64,000 nucleotides of DNA from Euryodendron excelsum (Eukaryota; Streptophyta; Magnoliopsida; Ericales; Pentaphylacaceae), in NCBI GenBank assembly GCA_033060915.1, contig CM065377.1, positions 56,630,683 through 56,694,682 on the forward strand. Direction: 5' to 3'. The notes under the pieces were generated by a model. That model made no database searches. It was given only the letters and a program-made list of their open reading frames with translations, and was not told where the DNA came from. Shown piece after piece: positions 1-11,143 of this stretch. Both the position numbers and the translations under genes were made by a program. How positions within the stretch are numbered: the first letter of the stretch is position 1; every line of letters starts with the position of its first letter.

Positions 1-1942
1 TTTGCTAGTCCCTAGCAAAAATGCAAAAAGTAAAACAAAAATATATACAACGAAGATAAGCTCTACTTTCGGGGGAGTCCCGGATGCATTTAGCATATGC
101 ATCAAACCTTTGAACCCCTAGGTTACCCCTAGTGGACGAGTGGTGTCTCGTGAGGGCTTACAATGATGACACCCACAAACATCGGTTTATAATCAACATT
201 CCTAGATAAAGAACAATATAAGAGAAATGAATGGGAATATGTCACTTTACTCACAACAATGCATCTTTTCTTCCAATACAAACAGGATAAGTTTATGAAA
301 ACAATATGACAAGATTCATGAGTGTGTGTATGTTAGGATCATCCATAGTAGTTTACATTGCCTCACTTTACACCATCATCCTTAAAGCCTCGATCCAAAC
401 ACTTCTCGGGCATACACTCAACGAATAATCGATCACACGGTAGAACTCACTTTGTTGCTCTTAATATAAGAATAAATGTACAAGTCATGCAAATGAGCAA
501 CCTCAACTAAGAAAGACGATATGATGTGAGTGTATCGACTTGGCATGACTTCATGAAAGAATGCTTTATGGCATAAATATCAATTAAACATGTTGTGCAA
601 TTAATGTCTTACATTCCACCAAGACATCTATTGTGAAGCATGCTTTGGATCATTAAGAACTTTGTAAGCGGAGGTCAAAGGGTATCAAGGTATGATAAAA
701 AGGAAAGGAAGTGCGCAAAATTTCCATGCATGTGATTTTCAAGGAATTGTAGTACTCTTTAAAGGCCATCATCCATTTCCTACTTTTGAATCTTCCAACA
801 TCACACTCACCTCTTGTAAAGTGTTAACTATCTTTATCTATCAATCATTCTTTTTCCCTTCTTCTTCTCTTTTCTCTTTTTTTTTTTCTTCTTTTTTTTT
901 TTTTTTTTTTCATTTTATTCTCAATTGCTACACATTTCTTACAATTGTACTTTCTTCTTCTCTCTTCTCTTTTCTCTTTTTTTTTCTTTTTTTTTTTCAT
1001 TTTTCATTTTTTTTTGAAGAATTTATATATAAATCTATATTCTTTTCCCATGAACTTTAAAATTGGATCTCAAAGGGTGTGAAAATGTGGTGCCAAAGAG
1101 GAGAAAAAGTACGTTAAGACTTGGAGGCTCAAAATAACCAAAGAAGGTCTCAAATCATTTCCAAAGCAAATGTTGTGTATATAGATCTTAATGAAATGTA
1201 AGTGCCAACCAATGCAAATCAACATCCAACCAATAAGCCAAAGACAAGAGTAATGAAGTCATTTTGAAATGCAAGAGCCCAATGAAAATATTTTTGAGTA
1301 AGTGCAAAATCTCTCCAATAACGTAATTGGCTCTATTCTCACCGGGTAACGATCTCCACTCAATTAGGTTGTGAATGTAAAGATGAACAATGCTCACTAC
1401 CTAATATGATCCATGCTCATAAAGACAATCATCTTATCATACTGTAATCAAAACCACATCTCATTCACATAGAAATCAAAGACTAACAATGCTCATCGTA
1501 TTATGATCATGCTCCCATACCAACCCTTAATCATTCATGAATCCAGAATTGAATCTCATAAAACATGCTATGGTCCCTCATGCGAAGTATCAACACATCC
1601 ACTATGAATAATAAAGGTCAATTAATAAACCACTCATGGATGATAGTAGTGGAAAGTATATAATGAGAGAAGCCATACAATATCGTCAACCTCTTACCAT
1701 CATGCGATAGATAAAGATAAGGTATCCACTAAATCATATATGAAAAAGAACCTGTTTATATAAGAGATCGACATCCACTAAAAGAAATATATCATGTAAG
1801 ATCAAAACAAGTATGTACTCATATAAAAACTGAAATGGACTACATCAAAATGCTACAAAGTTTTAGATACATCAATGAACAAAATGTATACATGGGATGT
1901 ACATGAGATGCTATACAAATGATACTATGCGTATGATGCTAT
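1..1942 (-). other. 3' non-coding region of element A
   Basis: No coding signal. The first ~200 bases and scattered later blocks match 24867-25550 in element D (shared phrases around cctagcaaaa, the gcatatgcac block and the gacgagtggt block), which marks this as the shared 3' untranslated region of Athila-like elements. A long pyrimidine tract with poly-T runs lies at about 848-1010 and generates a spurious Phe-rich reading frame on the plus strand. The rest is AT-rich with no recognised feature. Confidence 0.7.
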
Positions 1943-3289
1943 CTAAACTCTGCCCTGCGTAAGTCCAAACTCATCATCATCCTGAAAATCGTGCTCCCCT
2001 AGAGATGTAGGGTTTGTAGCACCAATAGCTAAGTCGAGGAAATCGGTCTCCTCATCCTGCGGAAGTCTAGTCAAAATATCAGTCAGCATCTAACTCTGTC
2101 TCGCCTGCTCCTGTTGAACCTCCTCCTGGAACCTAGATTGAGAAGCTTGGAGCTCTGCTATTTGAGCGCCCAGAATTGTCTGCACTGCAGTGATCTGTGC
2201 TATGTGTGCAGTCTTGAGAGCCGCACACCTTTGACTGAGCTCTGTATGGGCTGCCTAAAGTCCATCCACTGACTGCTGCATCACCTGGATGGCCGTAGTT
2301 TGTCTCTCAATATGCGAACTCTGCTGGTCTATAATCTGAGCAAATGCTTGAAACATAGGACTCGCCTGAGTTGGCTGTGGCCCACTCTCAATCTGAGGCT
2401 GCTGCTGATCTCCTGGAACCTGTTCTCCCTCTGCGGGGGCCTGCTGTTGCTGCTGGGCTCTCTGTTGGGCCTGAACCAGTGCCTCAGCCCACCTCTAAAT
2501 ACCCGCTAACTGACCCGCTGCCCTATTCTGAGTGGACAGGGCAATGGGTGCAACTATCTGAGCTAAAAGATTGTCGTTTGGGGCTGCCACTTCGGCACGC
2601 ACAATCAACTCGGTCATCATCCCCGCAAATGGTAACGCCCCCTGCGGCTTCGTCGAAGCCGGAGACTCGTACAAAGTGCCGAACATATATCTGGGGAGAT
2701 CAATATTCCTACCCGTCCCCAGGGTATAGAGTAACTGGCCTCTACGCCTGCCCACCTCTTCTCGTCGCCTTAACGGAAAGATCGACTCGCAGGTAAAAAC
2801 GAACATCGGTGTGTATCTCGAAGCAAGGAATTTTTTCTCAATCTGAGAAGAAATCCACTAGGTATCGGGCACACAAATCTCAGCTACCATGACATCATAC
2901 TCTACCTCACCCTGCTGAGGCCAACTCAAAGCTGGATCATAGACTCGGGGTAGACCGAAAAACTCTGCAAAGGTGGCTGGGGTAATGGTAATGGTCTTAC
3001 CCCTAACGGTGGAAACTATACGCTCATCTCTAGCAACATCCGATAGTGCTCGGATGTTAGCCACCAACTCGGAGACCAAACCCGTCCTATGTCGACCACT
3101 ATACTGTGCTAATCGCAGCCAACCTCGACTCTCAAACATATCTCTCCAAAGATAGGGTTCACCCGTAAAGTGCTTGAGAGTCATCGCTCTCTCCTGCACC
3201 GGGCCCCTCTTACTAAATATCTGATCATATCTCTGTTATGCCTTCTCGTCAACAAACCGAGACCCTGCGGACAGGGACCCTGCGGACAT
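1943..3289 (-). pseudogene. Element A second large ORF (plant transposon-type domain, env-position ORF), broken by stops
   Basis: One reading frame of 449 codons runs from an ATG at 3289 to a stop at 1943, interrupted by five in-frame stops (near 3260, 2858, 2495, 2254 and 2090). The N-terminal third (motifs LKHFTGEPYLWRDMF, RGWLRL, TPATFAEFFGLPRVYDP) resembles the putative plant transposon protein domain found in extra ORFs of Athila elements. The C-terminal half is Gln-rich (QAQQRAQQQQQ) and predicted to be coiled coil, ending in an acidic tail. It sits where retroviruses carry env, but no signal peptide or membrane helix is visible, so an envelope function is not supported. Several stops are consistent with CAG or CAA to TAG or TAA changes. 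A palindrome array and TATA box lie 265-515 bases upstream. Confidence 0.75.
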
Positions 3290-3553
3290 TCTTGGTCTGC
3301 GGAGCCATCTACACTAAAGATCTAACTAAACTACTAAACTAAAAACAAACTACTAAAGAAAGCAAAGGAAATAAAAAGAAAAAGGCTCAAAAGAAATACC
3401 TAAGAGTGGACAAATGACGGGCATGGGCAATGAAGACCACGGCTAAAATCCAACAGGGCTCCGCTACACTCTCGGACACTCCCTCACTCTCCTTTACAGA
3501 GTCAGCTCTGAGTTGACTCAACTATAGAAATAAGTTATAATTCAAAAAAGAGA

Positions 3554-3563
3554 GCTTTTATAG
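3554..3563 (-). promoter_or_regulatory. TATA box upstream of the second ORF of element A
   Basis: The minus strand reads CTATAAAAGC, preceded by CT and followed by TCTC. It is 14 bases downstream of the last palindrome of the 3577-3804 array and about 265 bases upstream of the ATG at 3289. The same order (palindrome array, then TATA) is seen in the LTR promoter of this element. Promoter activity is inferred. Confidence 0.5.
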
Positions 3564-3576
3564 AGAAATGAGATCA

Positions 3577-3804
3577 CCGTACGTACGGTAGGTAAATGTT
3601 TACGTACGGTGACGGCTGGCTAGTGGACGCACGCAAGAGCTAGCAGGACCGTACGTACACACTGAATCACCGTACGTATGGTCATGAAGAATATGCACGG
3701 GTCGAGCTTACCAATAGGAACATGCCACGTCAGTGTACAAAAAGGGGCACTACCATACGTACGCGTAGACCAGCGTACGTACGCTAATACCAACGTACGT
3801 ACGC
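3577..3804. repeat. Internal array of CGTACGTACG palindromes in element A
   Basis: Seven near-perfect palindromes built on TACGTACG occur at about 3577, 3601, 3648, 3669, 3753, 3773 and 3793. Flanks change symmetrically: CCGTACGTACGG at 3577-3588 and GCGTACGTACGC at 3773-3784. The same motif is clustered in the LTR at 12081-12331 and not elsewhere in the window. The spacer sequence between motifs is not obviously shared with the LTR, so the motif rather than a whole block appears duplicated or maintained. Confidence 0.8.
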
Positions 3805-4166
3805 TAATAAGGAAAAAAACTATAGATTCGAAAAAAATTAGCCTACTCTGCACAAAAAGAAAGAAACAAAGCTAAAAATGGGCCCAAAATAGTCATAACA
3901 GAGGAGAATGCCTTGCAGTCTACCCTCACCCCCCACCTAGAACAAGGCATTGTCCTTAATGTCACACAAGAAGCCACAAAACATTGAACGAAGGCAACCC
4001 GAAGGCGATAAAGCAACCCACTATTTCATTAAAGACGGAAATCAAGCATTACAAAGCCAAGGGTGGTTCAAACAACATGGAAATGAAAGATAGAGGACTC
4101 CTATAAAAGGGGTCCTAGACACAACAACCTACAAATGCAAGCTACCACCCGACGGGTTACTTAAGC
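3805..4166. other. Spacer in element A
   Basis: Between the small ORF and the palindrome array. It contains a C-rich run near 3925-3940 followed by a gcattgtccttaatg block that resembles 26430-26480 in element D. No coding signal seen. Confidence 0.5.
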
Positions 4167-4424
4167 CTACTTTTTGGAATTGGTGGAACCGAAAGACGAC
4201 GCGTCTTCCTTCTTGGTTGCACCGCAAGATGAAGAGGGCGACTCATTAAGGAGGCGAGAAGCTACCAAGCAAGCAACCGTGACGGCATCGTCCGAAGTAA
4301 GGCGGGATAAGGAGGTACACGTGTAGGCTTACAAGAACGCGGCGTAGTCCGGGTCCTCCATCTCATCGGAATGCGAGGCTTGGGGGGCCTTGCCACTAGC
4401 CTTGGAAGAGTCCTTGGAAGCCAT
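4167..4424 (-). pseudogene. Small extra ORF of element A (85 codons, one internal stop)
   Basis: An ATG at 4424 opens a frame of 86 codons to a TAG at 4167, with a single in-frame TAA at codon 32. It encodes a small Ser-, Ala- and acidic-rich product (N-terminus MASKDSSKASGKAPQASHSD, C-terminus ending in SFGSTNSKK). The frame differs from that of pol. Its base composition is clearly more GC-rich than the flanking AT-rich spacers, which suggests past coding constraint. I do not recognise the product. It lies between pol and the palindrome array and second ORF. It could be chance, but the codon pattern and clean length argue for a real, now broken, accessory ORF. Confidence 0.45.
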
Positions 4425-4851
4425 GGAAAGGGCTAAGACAAAGAGGGCAAATGCATAAATGGGGCTGAATAATGTGAGAGGTGAATGCAAGGAATTGAGG
4501 GTCGGAAGTCCCTTCTCTTATACACCCAAGAGATAACATGAAAGACATCAAAGATGATGTAAGGAAGTACAATACAGTTGGAGGATTCCCTGCACTCAAT
4601 TAAATTATATGATTCTCCCCAAACAACAAATAGCTAGGCCCACAAAGTAATCTACTCCTACTCCCAAATCAGCCTAAAAATGGAAAATAAACAAACTACT
4701 ACAAACTTTACCAAAAACTAGTCTAAATGGTTCTACAAACTAATCCTATTCCTAATGAAATGGGAGGCAGCAAAACTAGAAACAAACAGAGAAAACTAAG
4801 AAAATCAATCTAAGCTACTTCTACTCCTAAAGATTAGGGCAAAGATCATCA

Positions 4852-6165
4852 TCAATTGAAAGGTGGTGGATCAATGAGATCCACACGCTCCACTTCTCTT
4901 TGGAAAGTCTCAAAGTAAGGCTTTAACCTTTGGCCATTTATCTTGAAGGCCGCCCCACTGGTAAGATTTTTCACTTCTATGGCTCCATAGGGAAAAATGT
5001 CGGTAACAATGTAGGGACCCACCCATTTACTCCGTAACTTGCCCGGAAACAAATGAAGGCGCGAATCATAAAGTAGAACCTTTTGAACAACTTTAAATGA
5101 TTTGCGAAGAATATGTTAGTCATGGAACTTCTTCATGCACGCCTTAGCAATCTTAGCATTTTCAAAGGCGTCATTACAGAGTTCATCGAGTTCATTCAAT
5201 TGAAGCTTTCAGCGGGCCTCTACGGCCTCACGGTCCTTATTACATTGCCGTATGGCCCAATAGGCCTTATGCTCAATTTCTATAGGGAGGTGGCACGCTT
5301 TCCCATACACAAGCCGATATGGGGATGCACCGAGCACGGTTTTAAAGCCCGTGCAATAGGCTCACAATGCATCGCTTAGCCTAACGGACCAATTCTTCCT
5401 ATAAGGGTTGACAGTTTTTTCAAGGATCCTCTTAATCTCCCTATTAGCTAACTCGACTTGCCCTTGGGTTTGAGGGTGGTAAGGTAGACCGACCTTATAA
5501 ACCACACTGTATTTGTTCAACAAAAATGCAAAGGGCTTATTACAAAAGTGTGAGCCACCATCACTAATGATGGTTCGGGGCATCCCATATCTTGAGAAAA
5601 TATTTTCTTTCAAAAAGCGGACCACCACTTGATGGTCATTCTTCCGAGAGGCAATAGCCTCCACCCATTTAGACACATAATCCACCGCCATCAAGATATA
5701 AAGGTAACGAAAAGAATTAGTAAAAGGTCCCACGAAGTCGATTCCCCAACAATCAAAGATCTCCAAAATGGTAATGGGTTGAAGGGGCATCATGTGATGC
5801 TTTGTGAGGGTTCCTAACCTTTGGCACCTATCACATGCAAGACAAAATGCATGCACATCCCTAAACATAGTTGGCCAATAGAGGCCACATTGAAGAATTT
5901 TGGTGGTGGTCTTTTTGGAGGAGAAATGTCCTCCACAAGCTTAGGAGTGACAAAACTCCATGACTTGCTTAAATTCATGGTTAGGCACACAACGCCGGAT
6001 TATTTGATCCGGACAATATTTGAAAAGGTAAGGATCATCCCATGAAAAGTAACGCACATTTCGAAAAAATTTGCTCTTATCAATAGATGACCAATGCGAT
6101 GGAACCTCACCGGTCACCAGGTAATCGGCAATATCCGCAAACCATGGTGGGGGAACTTTCTCCAA
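4852..6165 (-). pseudogene. Element A integrase
   Basis: Integrase of the Athila type, in the same frame as gag-pol, broken by a few stops. The zinc-binding part ends in [11 protein letters not shown] (near 5830-5850). The DDE core is visible: Asp in GIDFVGPF, Asp in [10 protein letters not shown] and Glu in [13 protein letters not shown] (within 5362-5740). The C-terminal part at 5052-4852 carries KWVGPYIVTDIFPYGAIEV and NGQRLKPYF, the usual DNA-binding tail of this group. The catalytic residues are present, so inactivation is by premature stops, not by loss of the active site. Confidence 0.88.
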
Positions 6166-6168
6166 AGA

Positions 6169-6690
6169 TTACACATGCAAAATTTGCTCATTCGGGAAAT
6201 GTTCATTGATAAGGGTAGGGTCGGTGGCTCTCCCATCAGGGGGAAGCCGAGACAAGTGATCCGCTACTACATTTTCTACCCCCTTTTTATCTCGCATTTC
6301 TATATGAAATTCTTGAAGCAATAGAATCCACCGAATGAGGCGGGGTTTTGCATCGGGTTTAATGAGAAGATACTTTAGGGCCGCATAATCGGTGTAAATG
6401 ATGACTAGAGACCCTATCAAGTAAGACCAAAACTTATCCAATGCAAAAACTACAACAAAAAGTTCCTTTTCAGTGGTGGTGTAGTTGACTTGGGCATCAT
6501 TGAGGGTTTTAGAAGCATAGTAAATGACATAAGGCTTCTTGTCAACTCATTGTCCCAAAACAGCCTCCACAGCGTAGTCACTTGCATCGCACATAAGCTC
6601 AAACGGGTGTGACCAATCGGGTGCACGCAAAATTGGGGCAGAAGTTAAGGACCCTTTCAAAATGTCAAAGGCTTGTTGACACGATGGGGT
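6169..6690 (-). pseudogene. Element A RNase H domain
   Basis: Follows the RT in the same frame. Recognisable pieces are [52 protein letters not shown] (active-site Asp in YTD) and [15 protein letters not shown]. One or more in-frame stops separate the parts (one near 6549). It degrades the RNA strand during reverse transcription in functional relatives. Confidence 0.85.
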
Positions 6691-7651
6691 CTACTCAAAT
6701 GACACGTCAAGGGACAAGAGTTGACACATCGGTCTAGCTATTGCACTAAATCCCTCAATAAAGCGCTGGTAAAAACCGGCGTGCCCAAGGAATGAATGCA
6801 CATCCTTGACACAAGTGGAAGGAGGGAGTTTTTGAATTAATTCAATCTTAGCCTTATCTACCTCTATCCCTTTAAAAGACACAATGTGTCCTAACACAAT
6901 TTCGCTAGTAACCATGAAATGACATTTTTCCCAATTAAGGACTAGGTTACTCTCCTCACATCGCTCCAACACCTTTCTTAAATTTGCAAGGCATCCCTCA
7001 AAGGTGTCTCCCTAAACCGAGAAGTCATCCATGAACACTTCCACAATGTGCTCCACCATGTCACTAAAAATACTCATCATACACCTTTGAAATGTGGCTG
7101 GTGCATTGCACAAGCCAAAGGGCATGCGTCAGTATGCATAAGTACCAAAAAGACATGTAAACGTGGTCATGGATTGATCTTTCAAAGCAATCTCAATCTA
7201 ATTGTACCCGGAATAGCCATCAAGGAAGCAATAGAAAGCTTTTCCGGATACCCTATCTAGCACTTGATCAAGAAATGGCAAGGGGAAATGATCCTTTCGG
7301 GTCACGGCATTGAGGCGGCGATAATCAATACAAATACGCCACCAAGTTTGGATATGGTGGGCACTAACTCATTCTTCTCATTCTTGACTACCGTGACTCC
7401 CGATTTCTTTGGCACTACTTGGGTAGGACTTACCCACTTAGAATCAAAGATGGGATAAATGATATCTGCATCAAGCAATTTAGCACCTCCCCTTTTACCA
7501 CTTCTTTCATGTTGGGATTTAACCTCCGTTGCATTTGACGCACAATTTTAGCCCCCTCTTCTAAGAAAATGTGATGTGTGCACAAAAGAGGACTAATATC
7601 ATGGAGGTCGGCAATGGTCCACCCTATATCCTTTCTATGGTGTTTAAGCAA
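6691..7651 (-). pseudogene. Element A reverse transcriptase, frameshifted
   Basis: RT begins with DIGWTIADLHDISPLLCTHHIFLEEG and QMQRRLNPNMKEVVKGEV at 7651-7430 in a frame different from the flanking pol, so there is at least one frameshift on each side. The catalytic box FMDDF is at 7035-7021. The thumb and connection part (CHFMVTSEIVLGHIVSFKGIEVD, LGHAGFYQRFIEGFSAIARPM) is at 6972-6691, back in the main frame. Many stops in the palm region make this copy dead. Confidence 0.87.
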
Positions 7652-7794
7652 ATCTATCAGGTTTCCTCTTGGCTCAAAGATAGGGTGGAAGAAATGACAA
7701 CGGGGTAAGACTCACTATCACCTAAAAATGCATACTTCAAGGTAGTTGGTAATGGTTTCCTATCGGGAATGGGAGGCTTGGCCTCCGATGGAAT

Positions 7795-9204
7795 CTACTT
7801 TGTATCACTAGGTTGGAGAGGTTCAAAGGAAGGGACCCATTGTCCCACATGCATACATTGGGCCCTCTCATGACCTAGAGATGAAACTTCTCCTAAAGTC
7901 TTATCATGACAATCTAAAGCCTCATGAGGCTCACTCCTCAACAATGCTTTCTCCAATGAGTCCTCAATGAACTCATTCTCAAAATGATCTTGCACTATGG
8001 CCTCGATAATATCAACCTCTCGGATATCCTCACACTCACCCGGTTGTTTGGCAACCGAAAATATATTCAATTCGAACGTGGTGTTACCAAACGAAAGCTT
8101 CACTAACCCATTCCTACAATGGATGATGGCATTGGAAGTAGCTAGGAAAGGTCTCCCTAAAATGACGGGGATTTGGTTGTGAGCTATACAACTATCCACG
8201 GGTTGAGTGTCCAATACTATGAAATCCACAGGAAAATAGAAGTTATCAATTTGGATGACCACATCCTCAATGATACCTCTAGGCACCTTGATAGACCTAT
8301 CCGCTAGTTGTAAAGTGACTCGGGTAGGTTGCAACTCCCCTAAACCTAGTTCCTTATACACCGAAAATGGGAGGAGATTAACACTAGACCCTAAATCCAA
8401 CGAAGCTCAGTCTATCCTTGTGTTCCCGAAAGTGCAAGAAATGGTGGGACACTCGGGGTCCTTGAATTTCGGAACGGTTTTGCATTGTAAGATCGCACTT
8501 TGATTTTCATTCATCATAGCCGTTTCCTTGACATGTAGCTTTCTCTTGAAAGTACATAAATCTTTTAAGAACTTGGCATATGATGGAATTTGCTTAATGG
8601 CATCTAAAATAGGGATGTTGACCTTACCTTGCTTAAGCACTTCATAAATTTCAGCATTTAGAAGTTCATTTTTTGATTTGGTCAACCTTTGAGGAAAAGG
8701 TGCATGTCTCAACATATCCCTCCTCTTATCCCTATTGGTCTCATTCAAGGTCTCAAAAGGAGTAGCAATGGACTCCTTTTTCATTTGATGCTCATCACTC
8801 TCTCGTTCCTCTCTCAATTTTTCTTCTTTCTCACCCTCCTTTTCCTTACCCTTCCCTTCTTGGTCAACACACGATTTAGAAGCTACATCCTTTGATGGAA
8901 TGATTTTATCAATGACTTTACCGCTTCTAAGAGTGGTGATGGCTTGTACTTGTTCATGACTTGTTTGAGGGTCCATACCACCCTCGGTAATGTGTACTTG
9001 CCTAACCATCGGGTTGGGTTGAGGTTGAGGTTGAGCTGAGAATCTCCCCAGGACATTTTGGGTCAAAGCTTGTGTCAATGTAGACATTTGCTTTTGGATA
9101 TCCTCAAGCATCCTAGTATGTTGATCCAACACCTTATCTTGGTTATCTACCCTTGCATTAACCCCTCTCACATCATTGGATAATTGATAGAAATTATCTT
9201 CCAT
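7795..9204 (-). pseudogene. Element A gag C-terminal linker and aspartic protease
   Basis: 9204-8407 encodes a coiled-coil and charged linker (KGKEKEGEKEEKLREERESDE) ending in the pre-protease segment TVPKFKDPECPTISC. A single TGA near 8404 (consistent with CGA to TGA) separates it from the protease at 8400-7795. The protease shows the active-site DLGSSVNLLP, TLQLADRSIKVPRGIIEDV and the ILGRPFL motif that follows the flap in retropepsins. Same frame as gag. Confidence 0.87.
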
Positions 9205-9321
9205 AGGTTTCCTATGAGGAGCTTGGTATGGTTTGGGTTAATTTGGAAGTTGTGCCATGGGTTGGTGTTGGTAAACTTGAGGTTGAGGTGCTTGGAATGG
9301 AGGAATGGGTGTAGAATAGTG

Positions 9322-10647
9322 TTAAGGGTTTTGATACCCTCCTTGGTAAGGTTGGGAGTGTGAACTCCCCTCATTCCTCCAACCAAAATTAGGGTGATCT
9401 CGCCATCCTGGATTATAAGTGTTAGAGTAAGGGTTACCCCCTCCTCTTTGGAATTGGCCAATCGCATTGACTTGGCCATGCAAAGCTTTTTTCACCCCCA
9501 GAATGATAGGACATGAAGATGTGTCATGGTCGGTAGTGTCACACATTATGCAACAAGTCTCTTTTCTTACCTCACTCTCGACTGCTAACACCTTTTTCCC
9601 TTTTAAAGCCTCTAGTTTCTTAGTTAAAGAGGTCACTCTCGCACTCACATCATCAACATCTTTCAATTGGTATCTCCCTACCCTTTGTTGTACGGAACGA
9701 CCCTCAGGATTTTGAGTCCTGGTGAGTGCCCAATCCCTAGCCTTATTTGCTAAAATGTCAAAGTATTCATAGGCTTCATGGGATTGTTTGTCAAGAAATG
9801 TCCCCGCACACATTGATTTAATCAAATGTTTAAGTTGGGGGGTTAGAGACGAGTAGAAAGTGTTGATGATGTGCCAATCGGCGAACCCATGGTGAGGACA
9901 AGTGTTCAAGAGGTCCTTAAACATCTCCCAACATTGAAAGAATGTTTCTCCCATCAAGGGAGAAAATTAGAAAATTTGCCTCCGGATGCTCTTGGTTCGG
10001 TTCTCGGGAAAGAACTTCTTTAAAAACTCCCCTTGGAGTATGTTCCATGAGTGAATAGACATCGGCCTCAACAAATTGAACCAAAGTTTGGCTTTGTCTT
10101 TCAAGCAAAAAGGGAAGAGTTTTAACAAGAAGACCTCTCTTGGGCAAGAATTATCCATGATAAGGGAGCAAGCATCCTCAAACTCTTTTATAAAATCATA
10201 CGGTTGTTCAGAATCCATTCCATGAAATTGGGGGAGCATTTGTATGCTTCCCGGCTGAATGTTAAATGAAGTGTAATGTGGCAGGAATACTATGCAAGAG
10301 GTTGGTGCTTGACGTGGAGGGTTTGAGTAATCTCGTAAGGTTCTTTGATAGGGAGCCGCCATGTCGCTATGGTTGCTCCCTCTTTCCATGTCATCGTCAC
10401 CCCCTACATTATGATCTACCCCCGGAGGAATGGGTTGAAGATTAAGATGGAGTTGTGGGTTGGGTGCATTCGATGCGACATTAAGATTCGGATGGAAGAC
10501 GTTGGGTAAACCTTGGTCATTCATGTTAGCCATTGGAAGAAATCCTAGGTCCACAACTAATGGAAGTCCCGGTGTGGGTGGTGATGAACTACTCTCACTC
10601 TCAAGCCTCACAAGTCGGTTATGAATGTCCCTAATGAAATGTGGCAT
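9322..10647 (-). pseudogene. Element A gag (capsid and zinc knuckle)
   Basis: Reading frame from ATG 10647. The capsid-like domain has FHGMDSEQPYDFIKEFEDAC, LKLFPFCLKDKAKLWF and EFLKKFFPENRT, typical of plant Gypsy gag. One TAA at about 9966 splits it from the remainder (GETFFQCWEMFKDLLNTCPHHGF). A zinc-finger-like CCIMCDTTDHDTSSCP near 9530-9560 replaces the classic CCHC knuckle. Another stop lies at about 9319. From 10647 to 4852 the polyprotein would have been roughly 1930 codons in essentially one frame. Confidence 0.87.
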
Positions 10648-11121
10648 GCGATGATGAATGCAACAAATAACAGACCATGCAGGTCATACATCACATCATA
10701 CATAATCATGCATTGCCGGACAACAGCTTTTTCTCTTGTTCACCAACCGATCCTCCAATCTCCTTATACAAAGTAATACCACCGATTTGTAAGTTAAGCA
10801 CACTATCCTATCTCCACTAAATGTCTCCTCACAAGAAGTCCTAACAAAATGCAATGCAACTACACCTAAGTCAAACAAAACAAACTAAACAAAGAGAAAC
10901 AAAAAATCTAAACACCTTAAGGGAGAAAGAGATTACCAAGGCCCAAAGCCGTAGATGCTTTCGTCGAGGGTGAGTGATCACCTCCCACCCATTTGTAATT
11001 TTGCTGTTCTGTTTAGTTTTTTTTTTCTCCTTGATTTGCTATTTTGGGGTTTTTCTTATATGCAATTCGCCAAGCGCTTCTCCAATCCGCAACTTGTTGG
11101 TGTTCGCCTTATACTTTTGAT
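10648..11121 (-). other. 5' leader of element A
   Basis: Non-coding stretch between the primer-binding site and the gag ATG. No splice signal or ORF was convincingly recognised. Confidence 0.6.
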
Positions 11122-11138
11122 CCCTGGCAACAGCGCCA
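11122..11138 (-). other. Primer-binding site of element A (tRNA-Asp type)
   Basis: The minus strand reads TGGCGCTGTTGCCAGGG, two mismatches from the complement of the plant tRNA-Asp(GUC) 3' end including CCA. It lies 5 bases inside the LTR boundary at 11144. tRNA-Asp priming is the usual state in Athila and Tat elements. Confidence 0.88.
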
Positions 11139-11143
11139 AAACT

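Noticed and set aside
692..1060. Phe/Ser-rich 122-residue ORF
   Set aside because: Product of a poly-T and CTT-rich tract in the 3' region of element A.
5113..5379. ORFs on the plus strand across 4.8-10.6 kb
   Set aside because: Shadows of the minus-strand gag-pol of element A.
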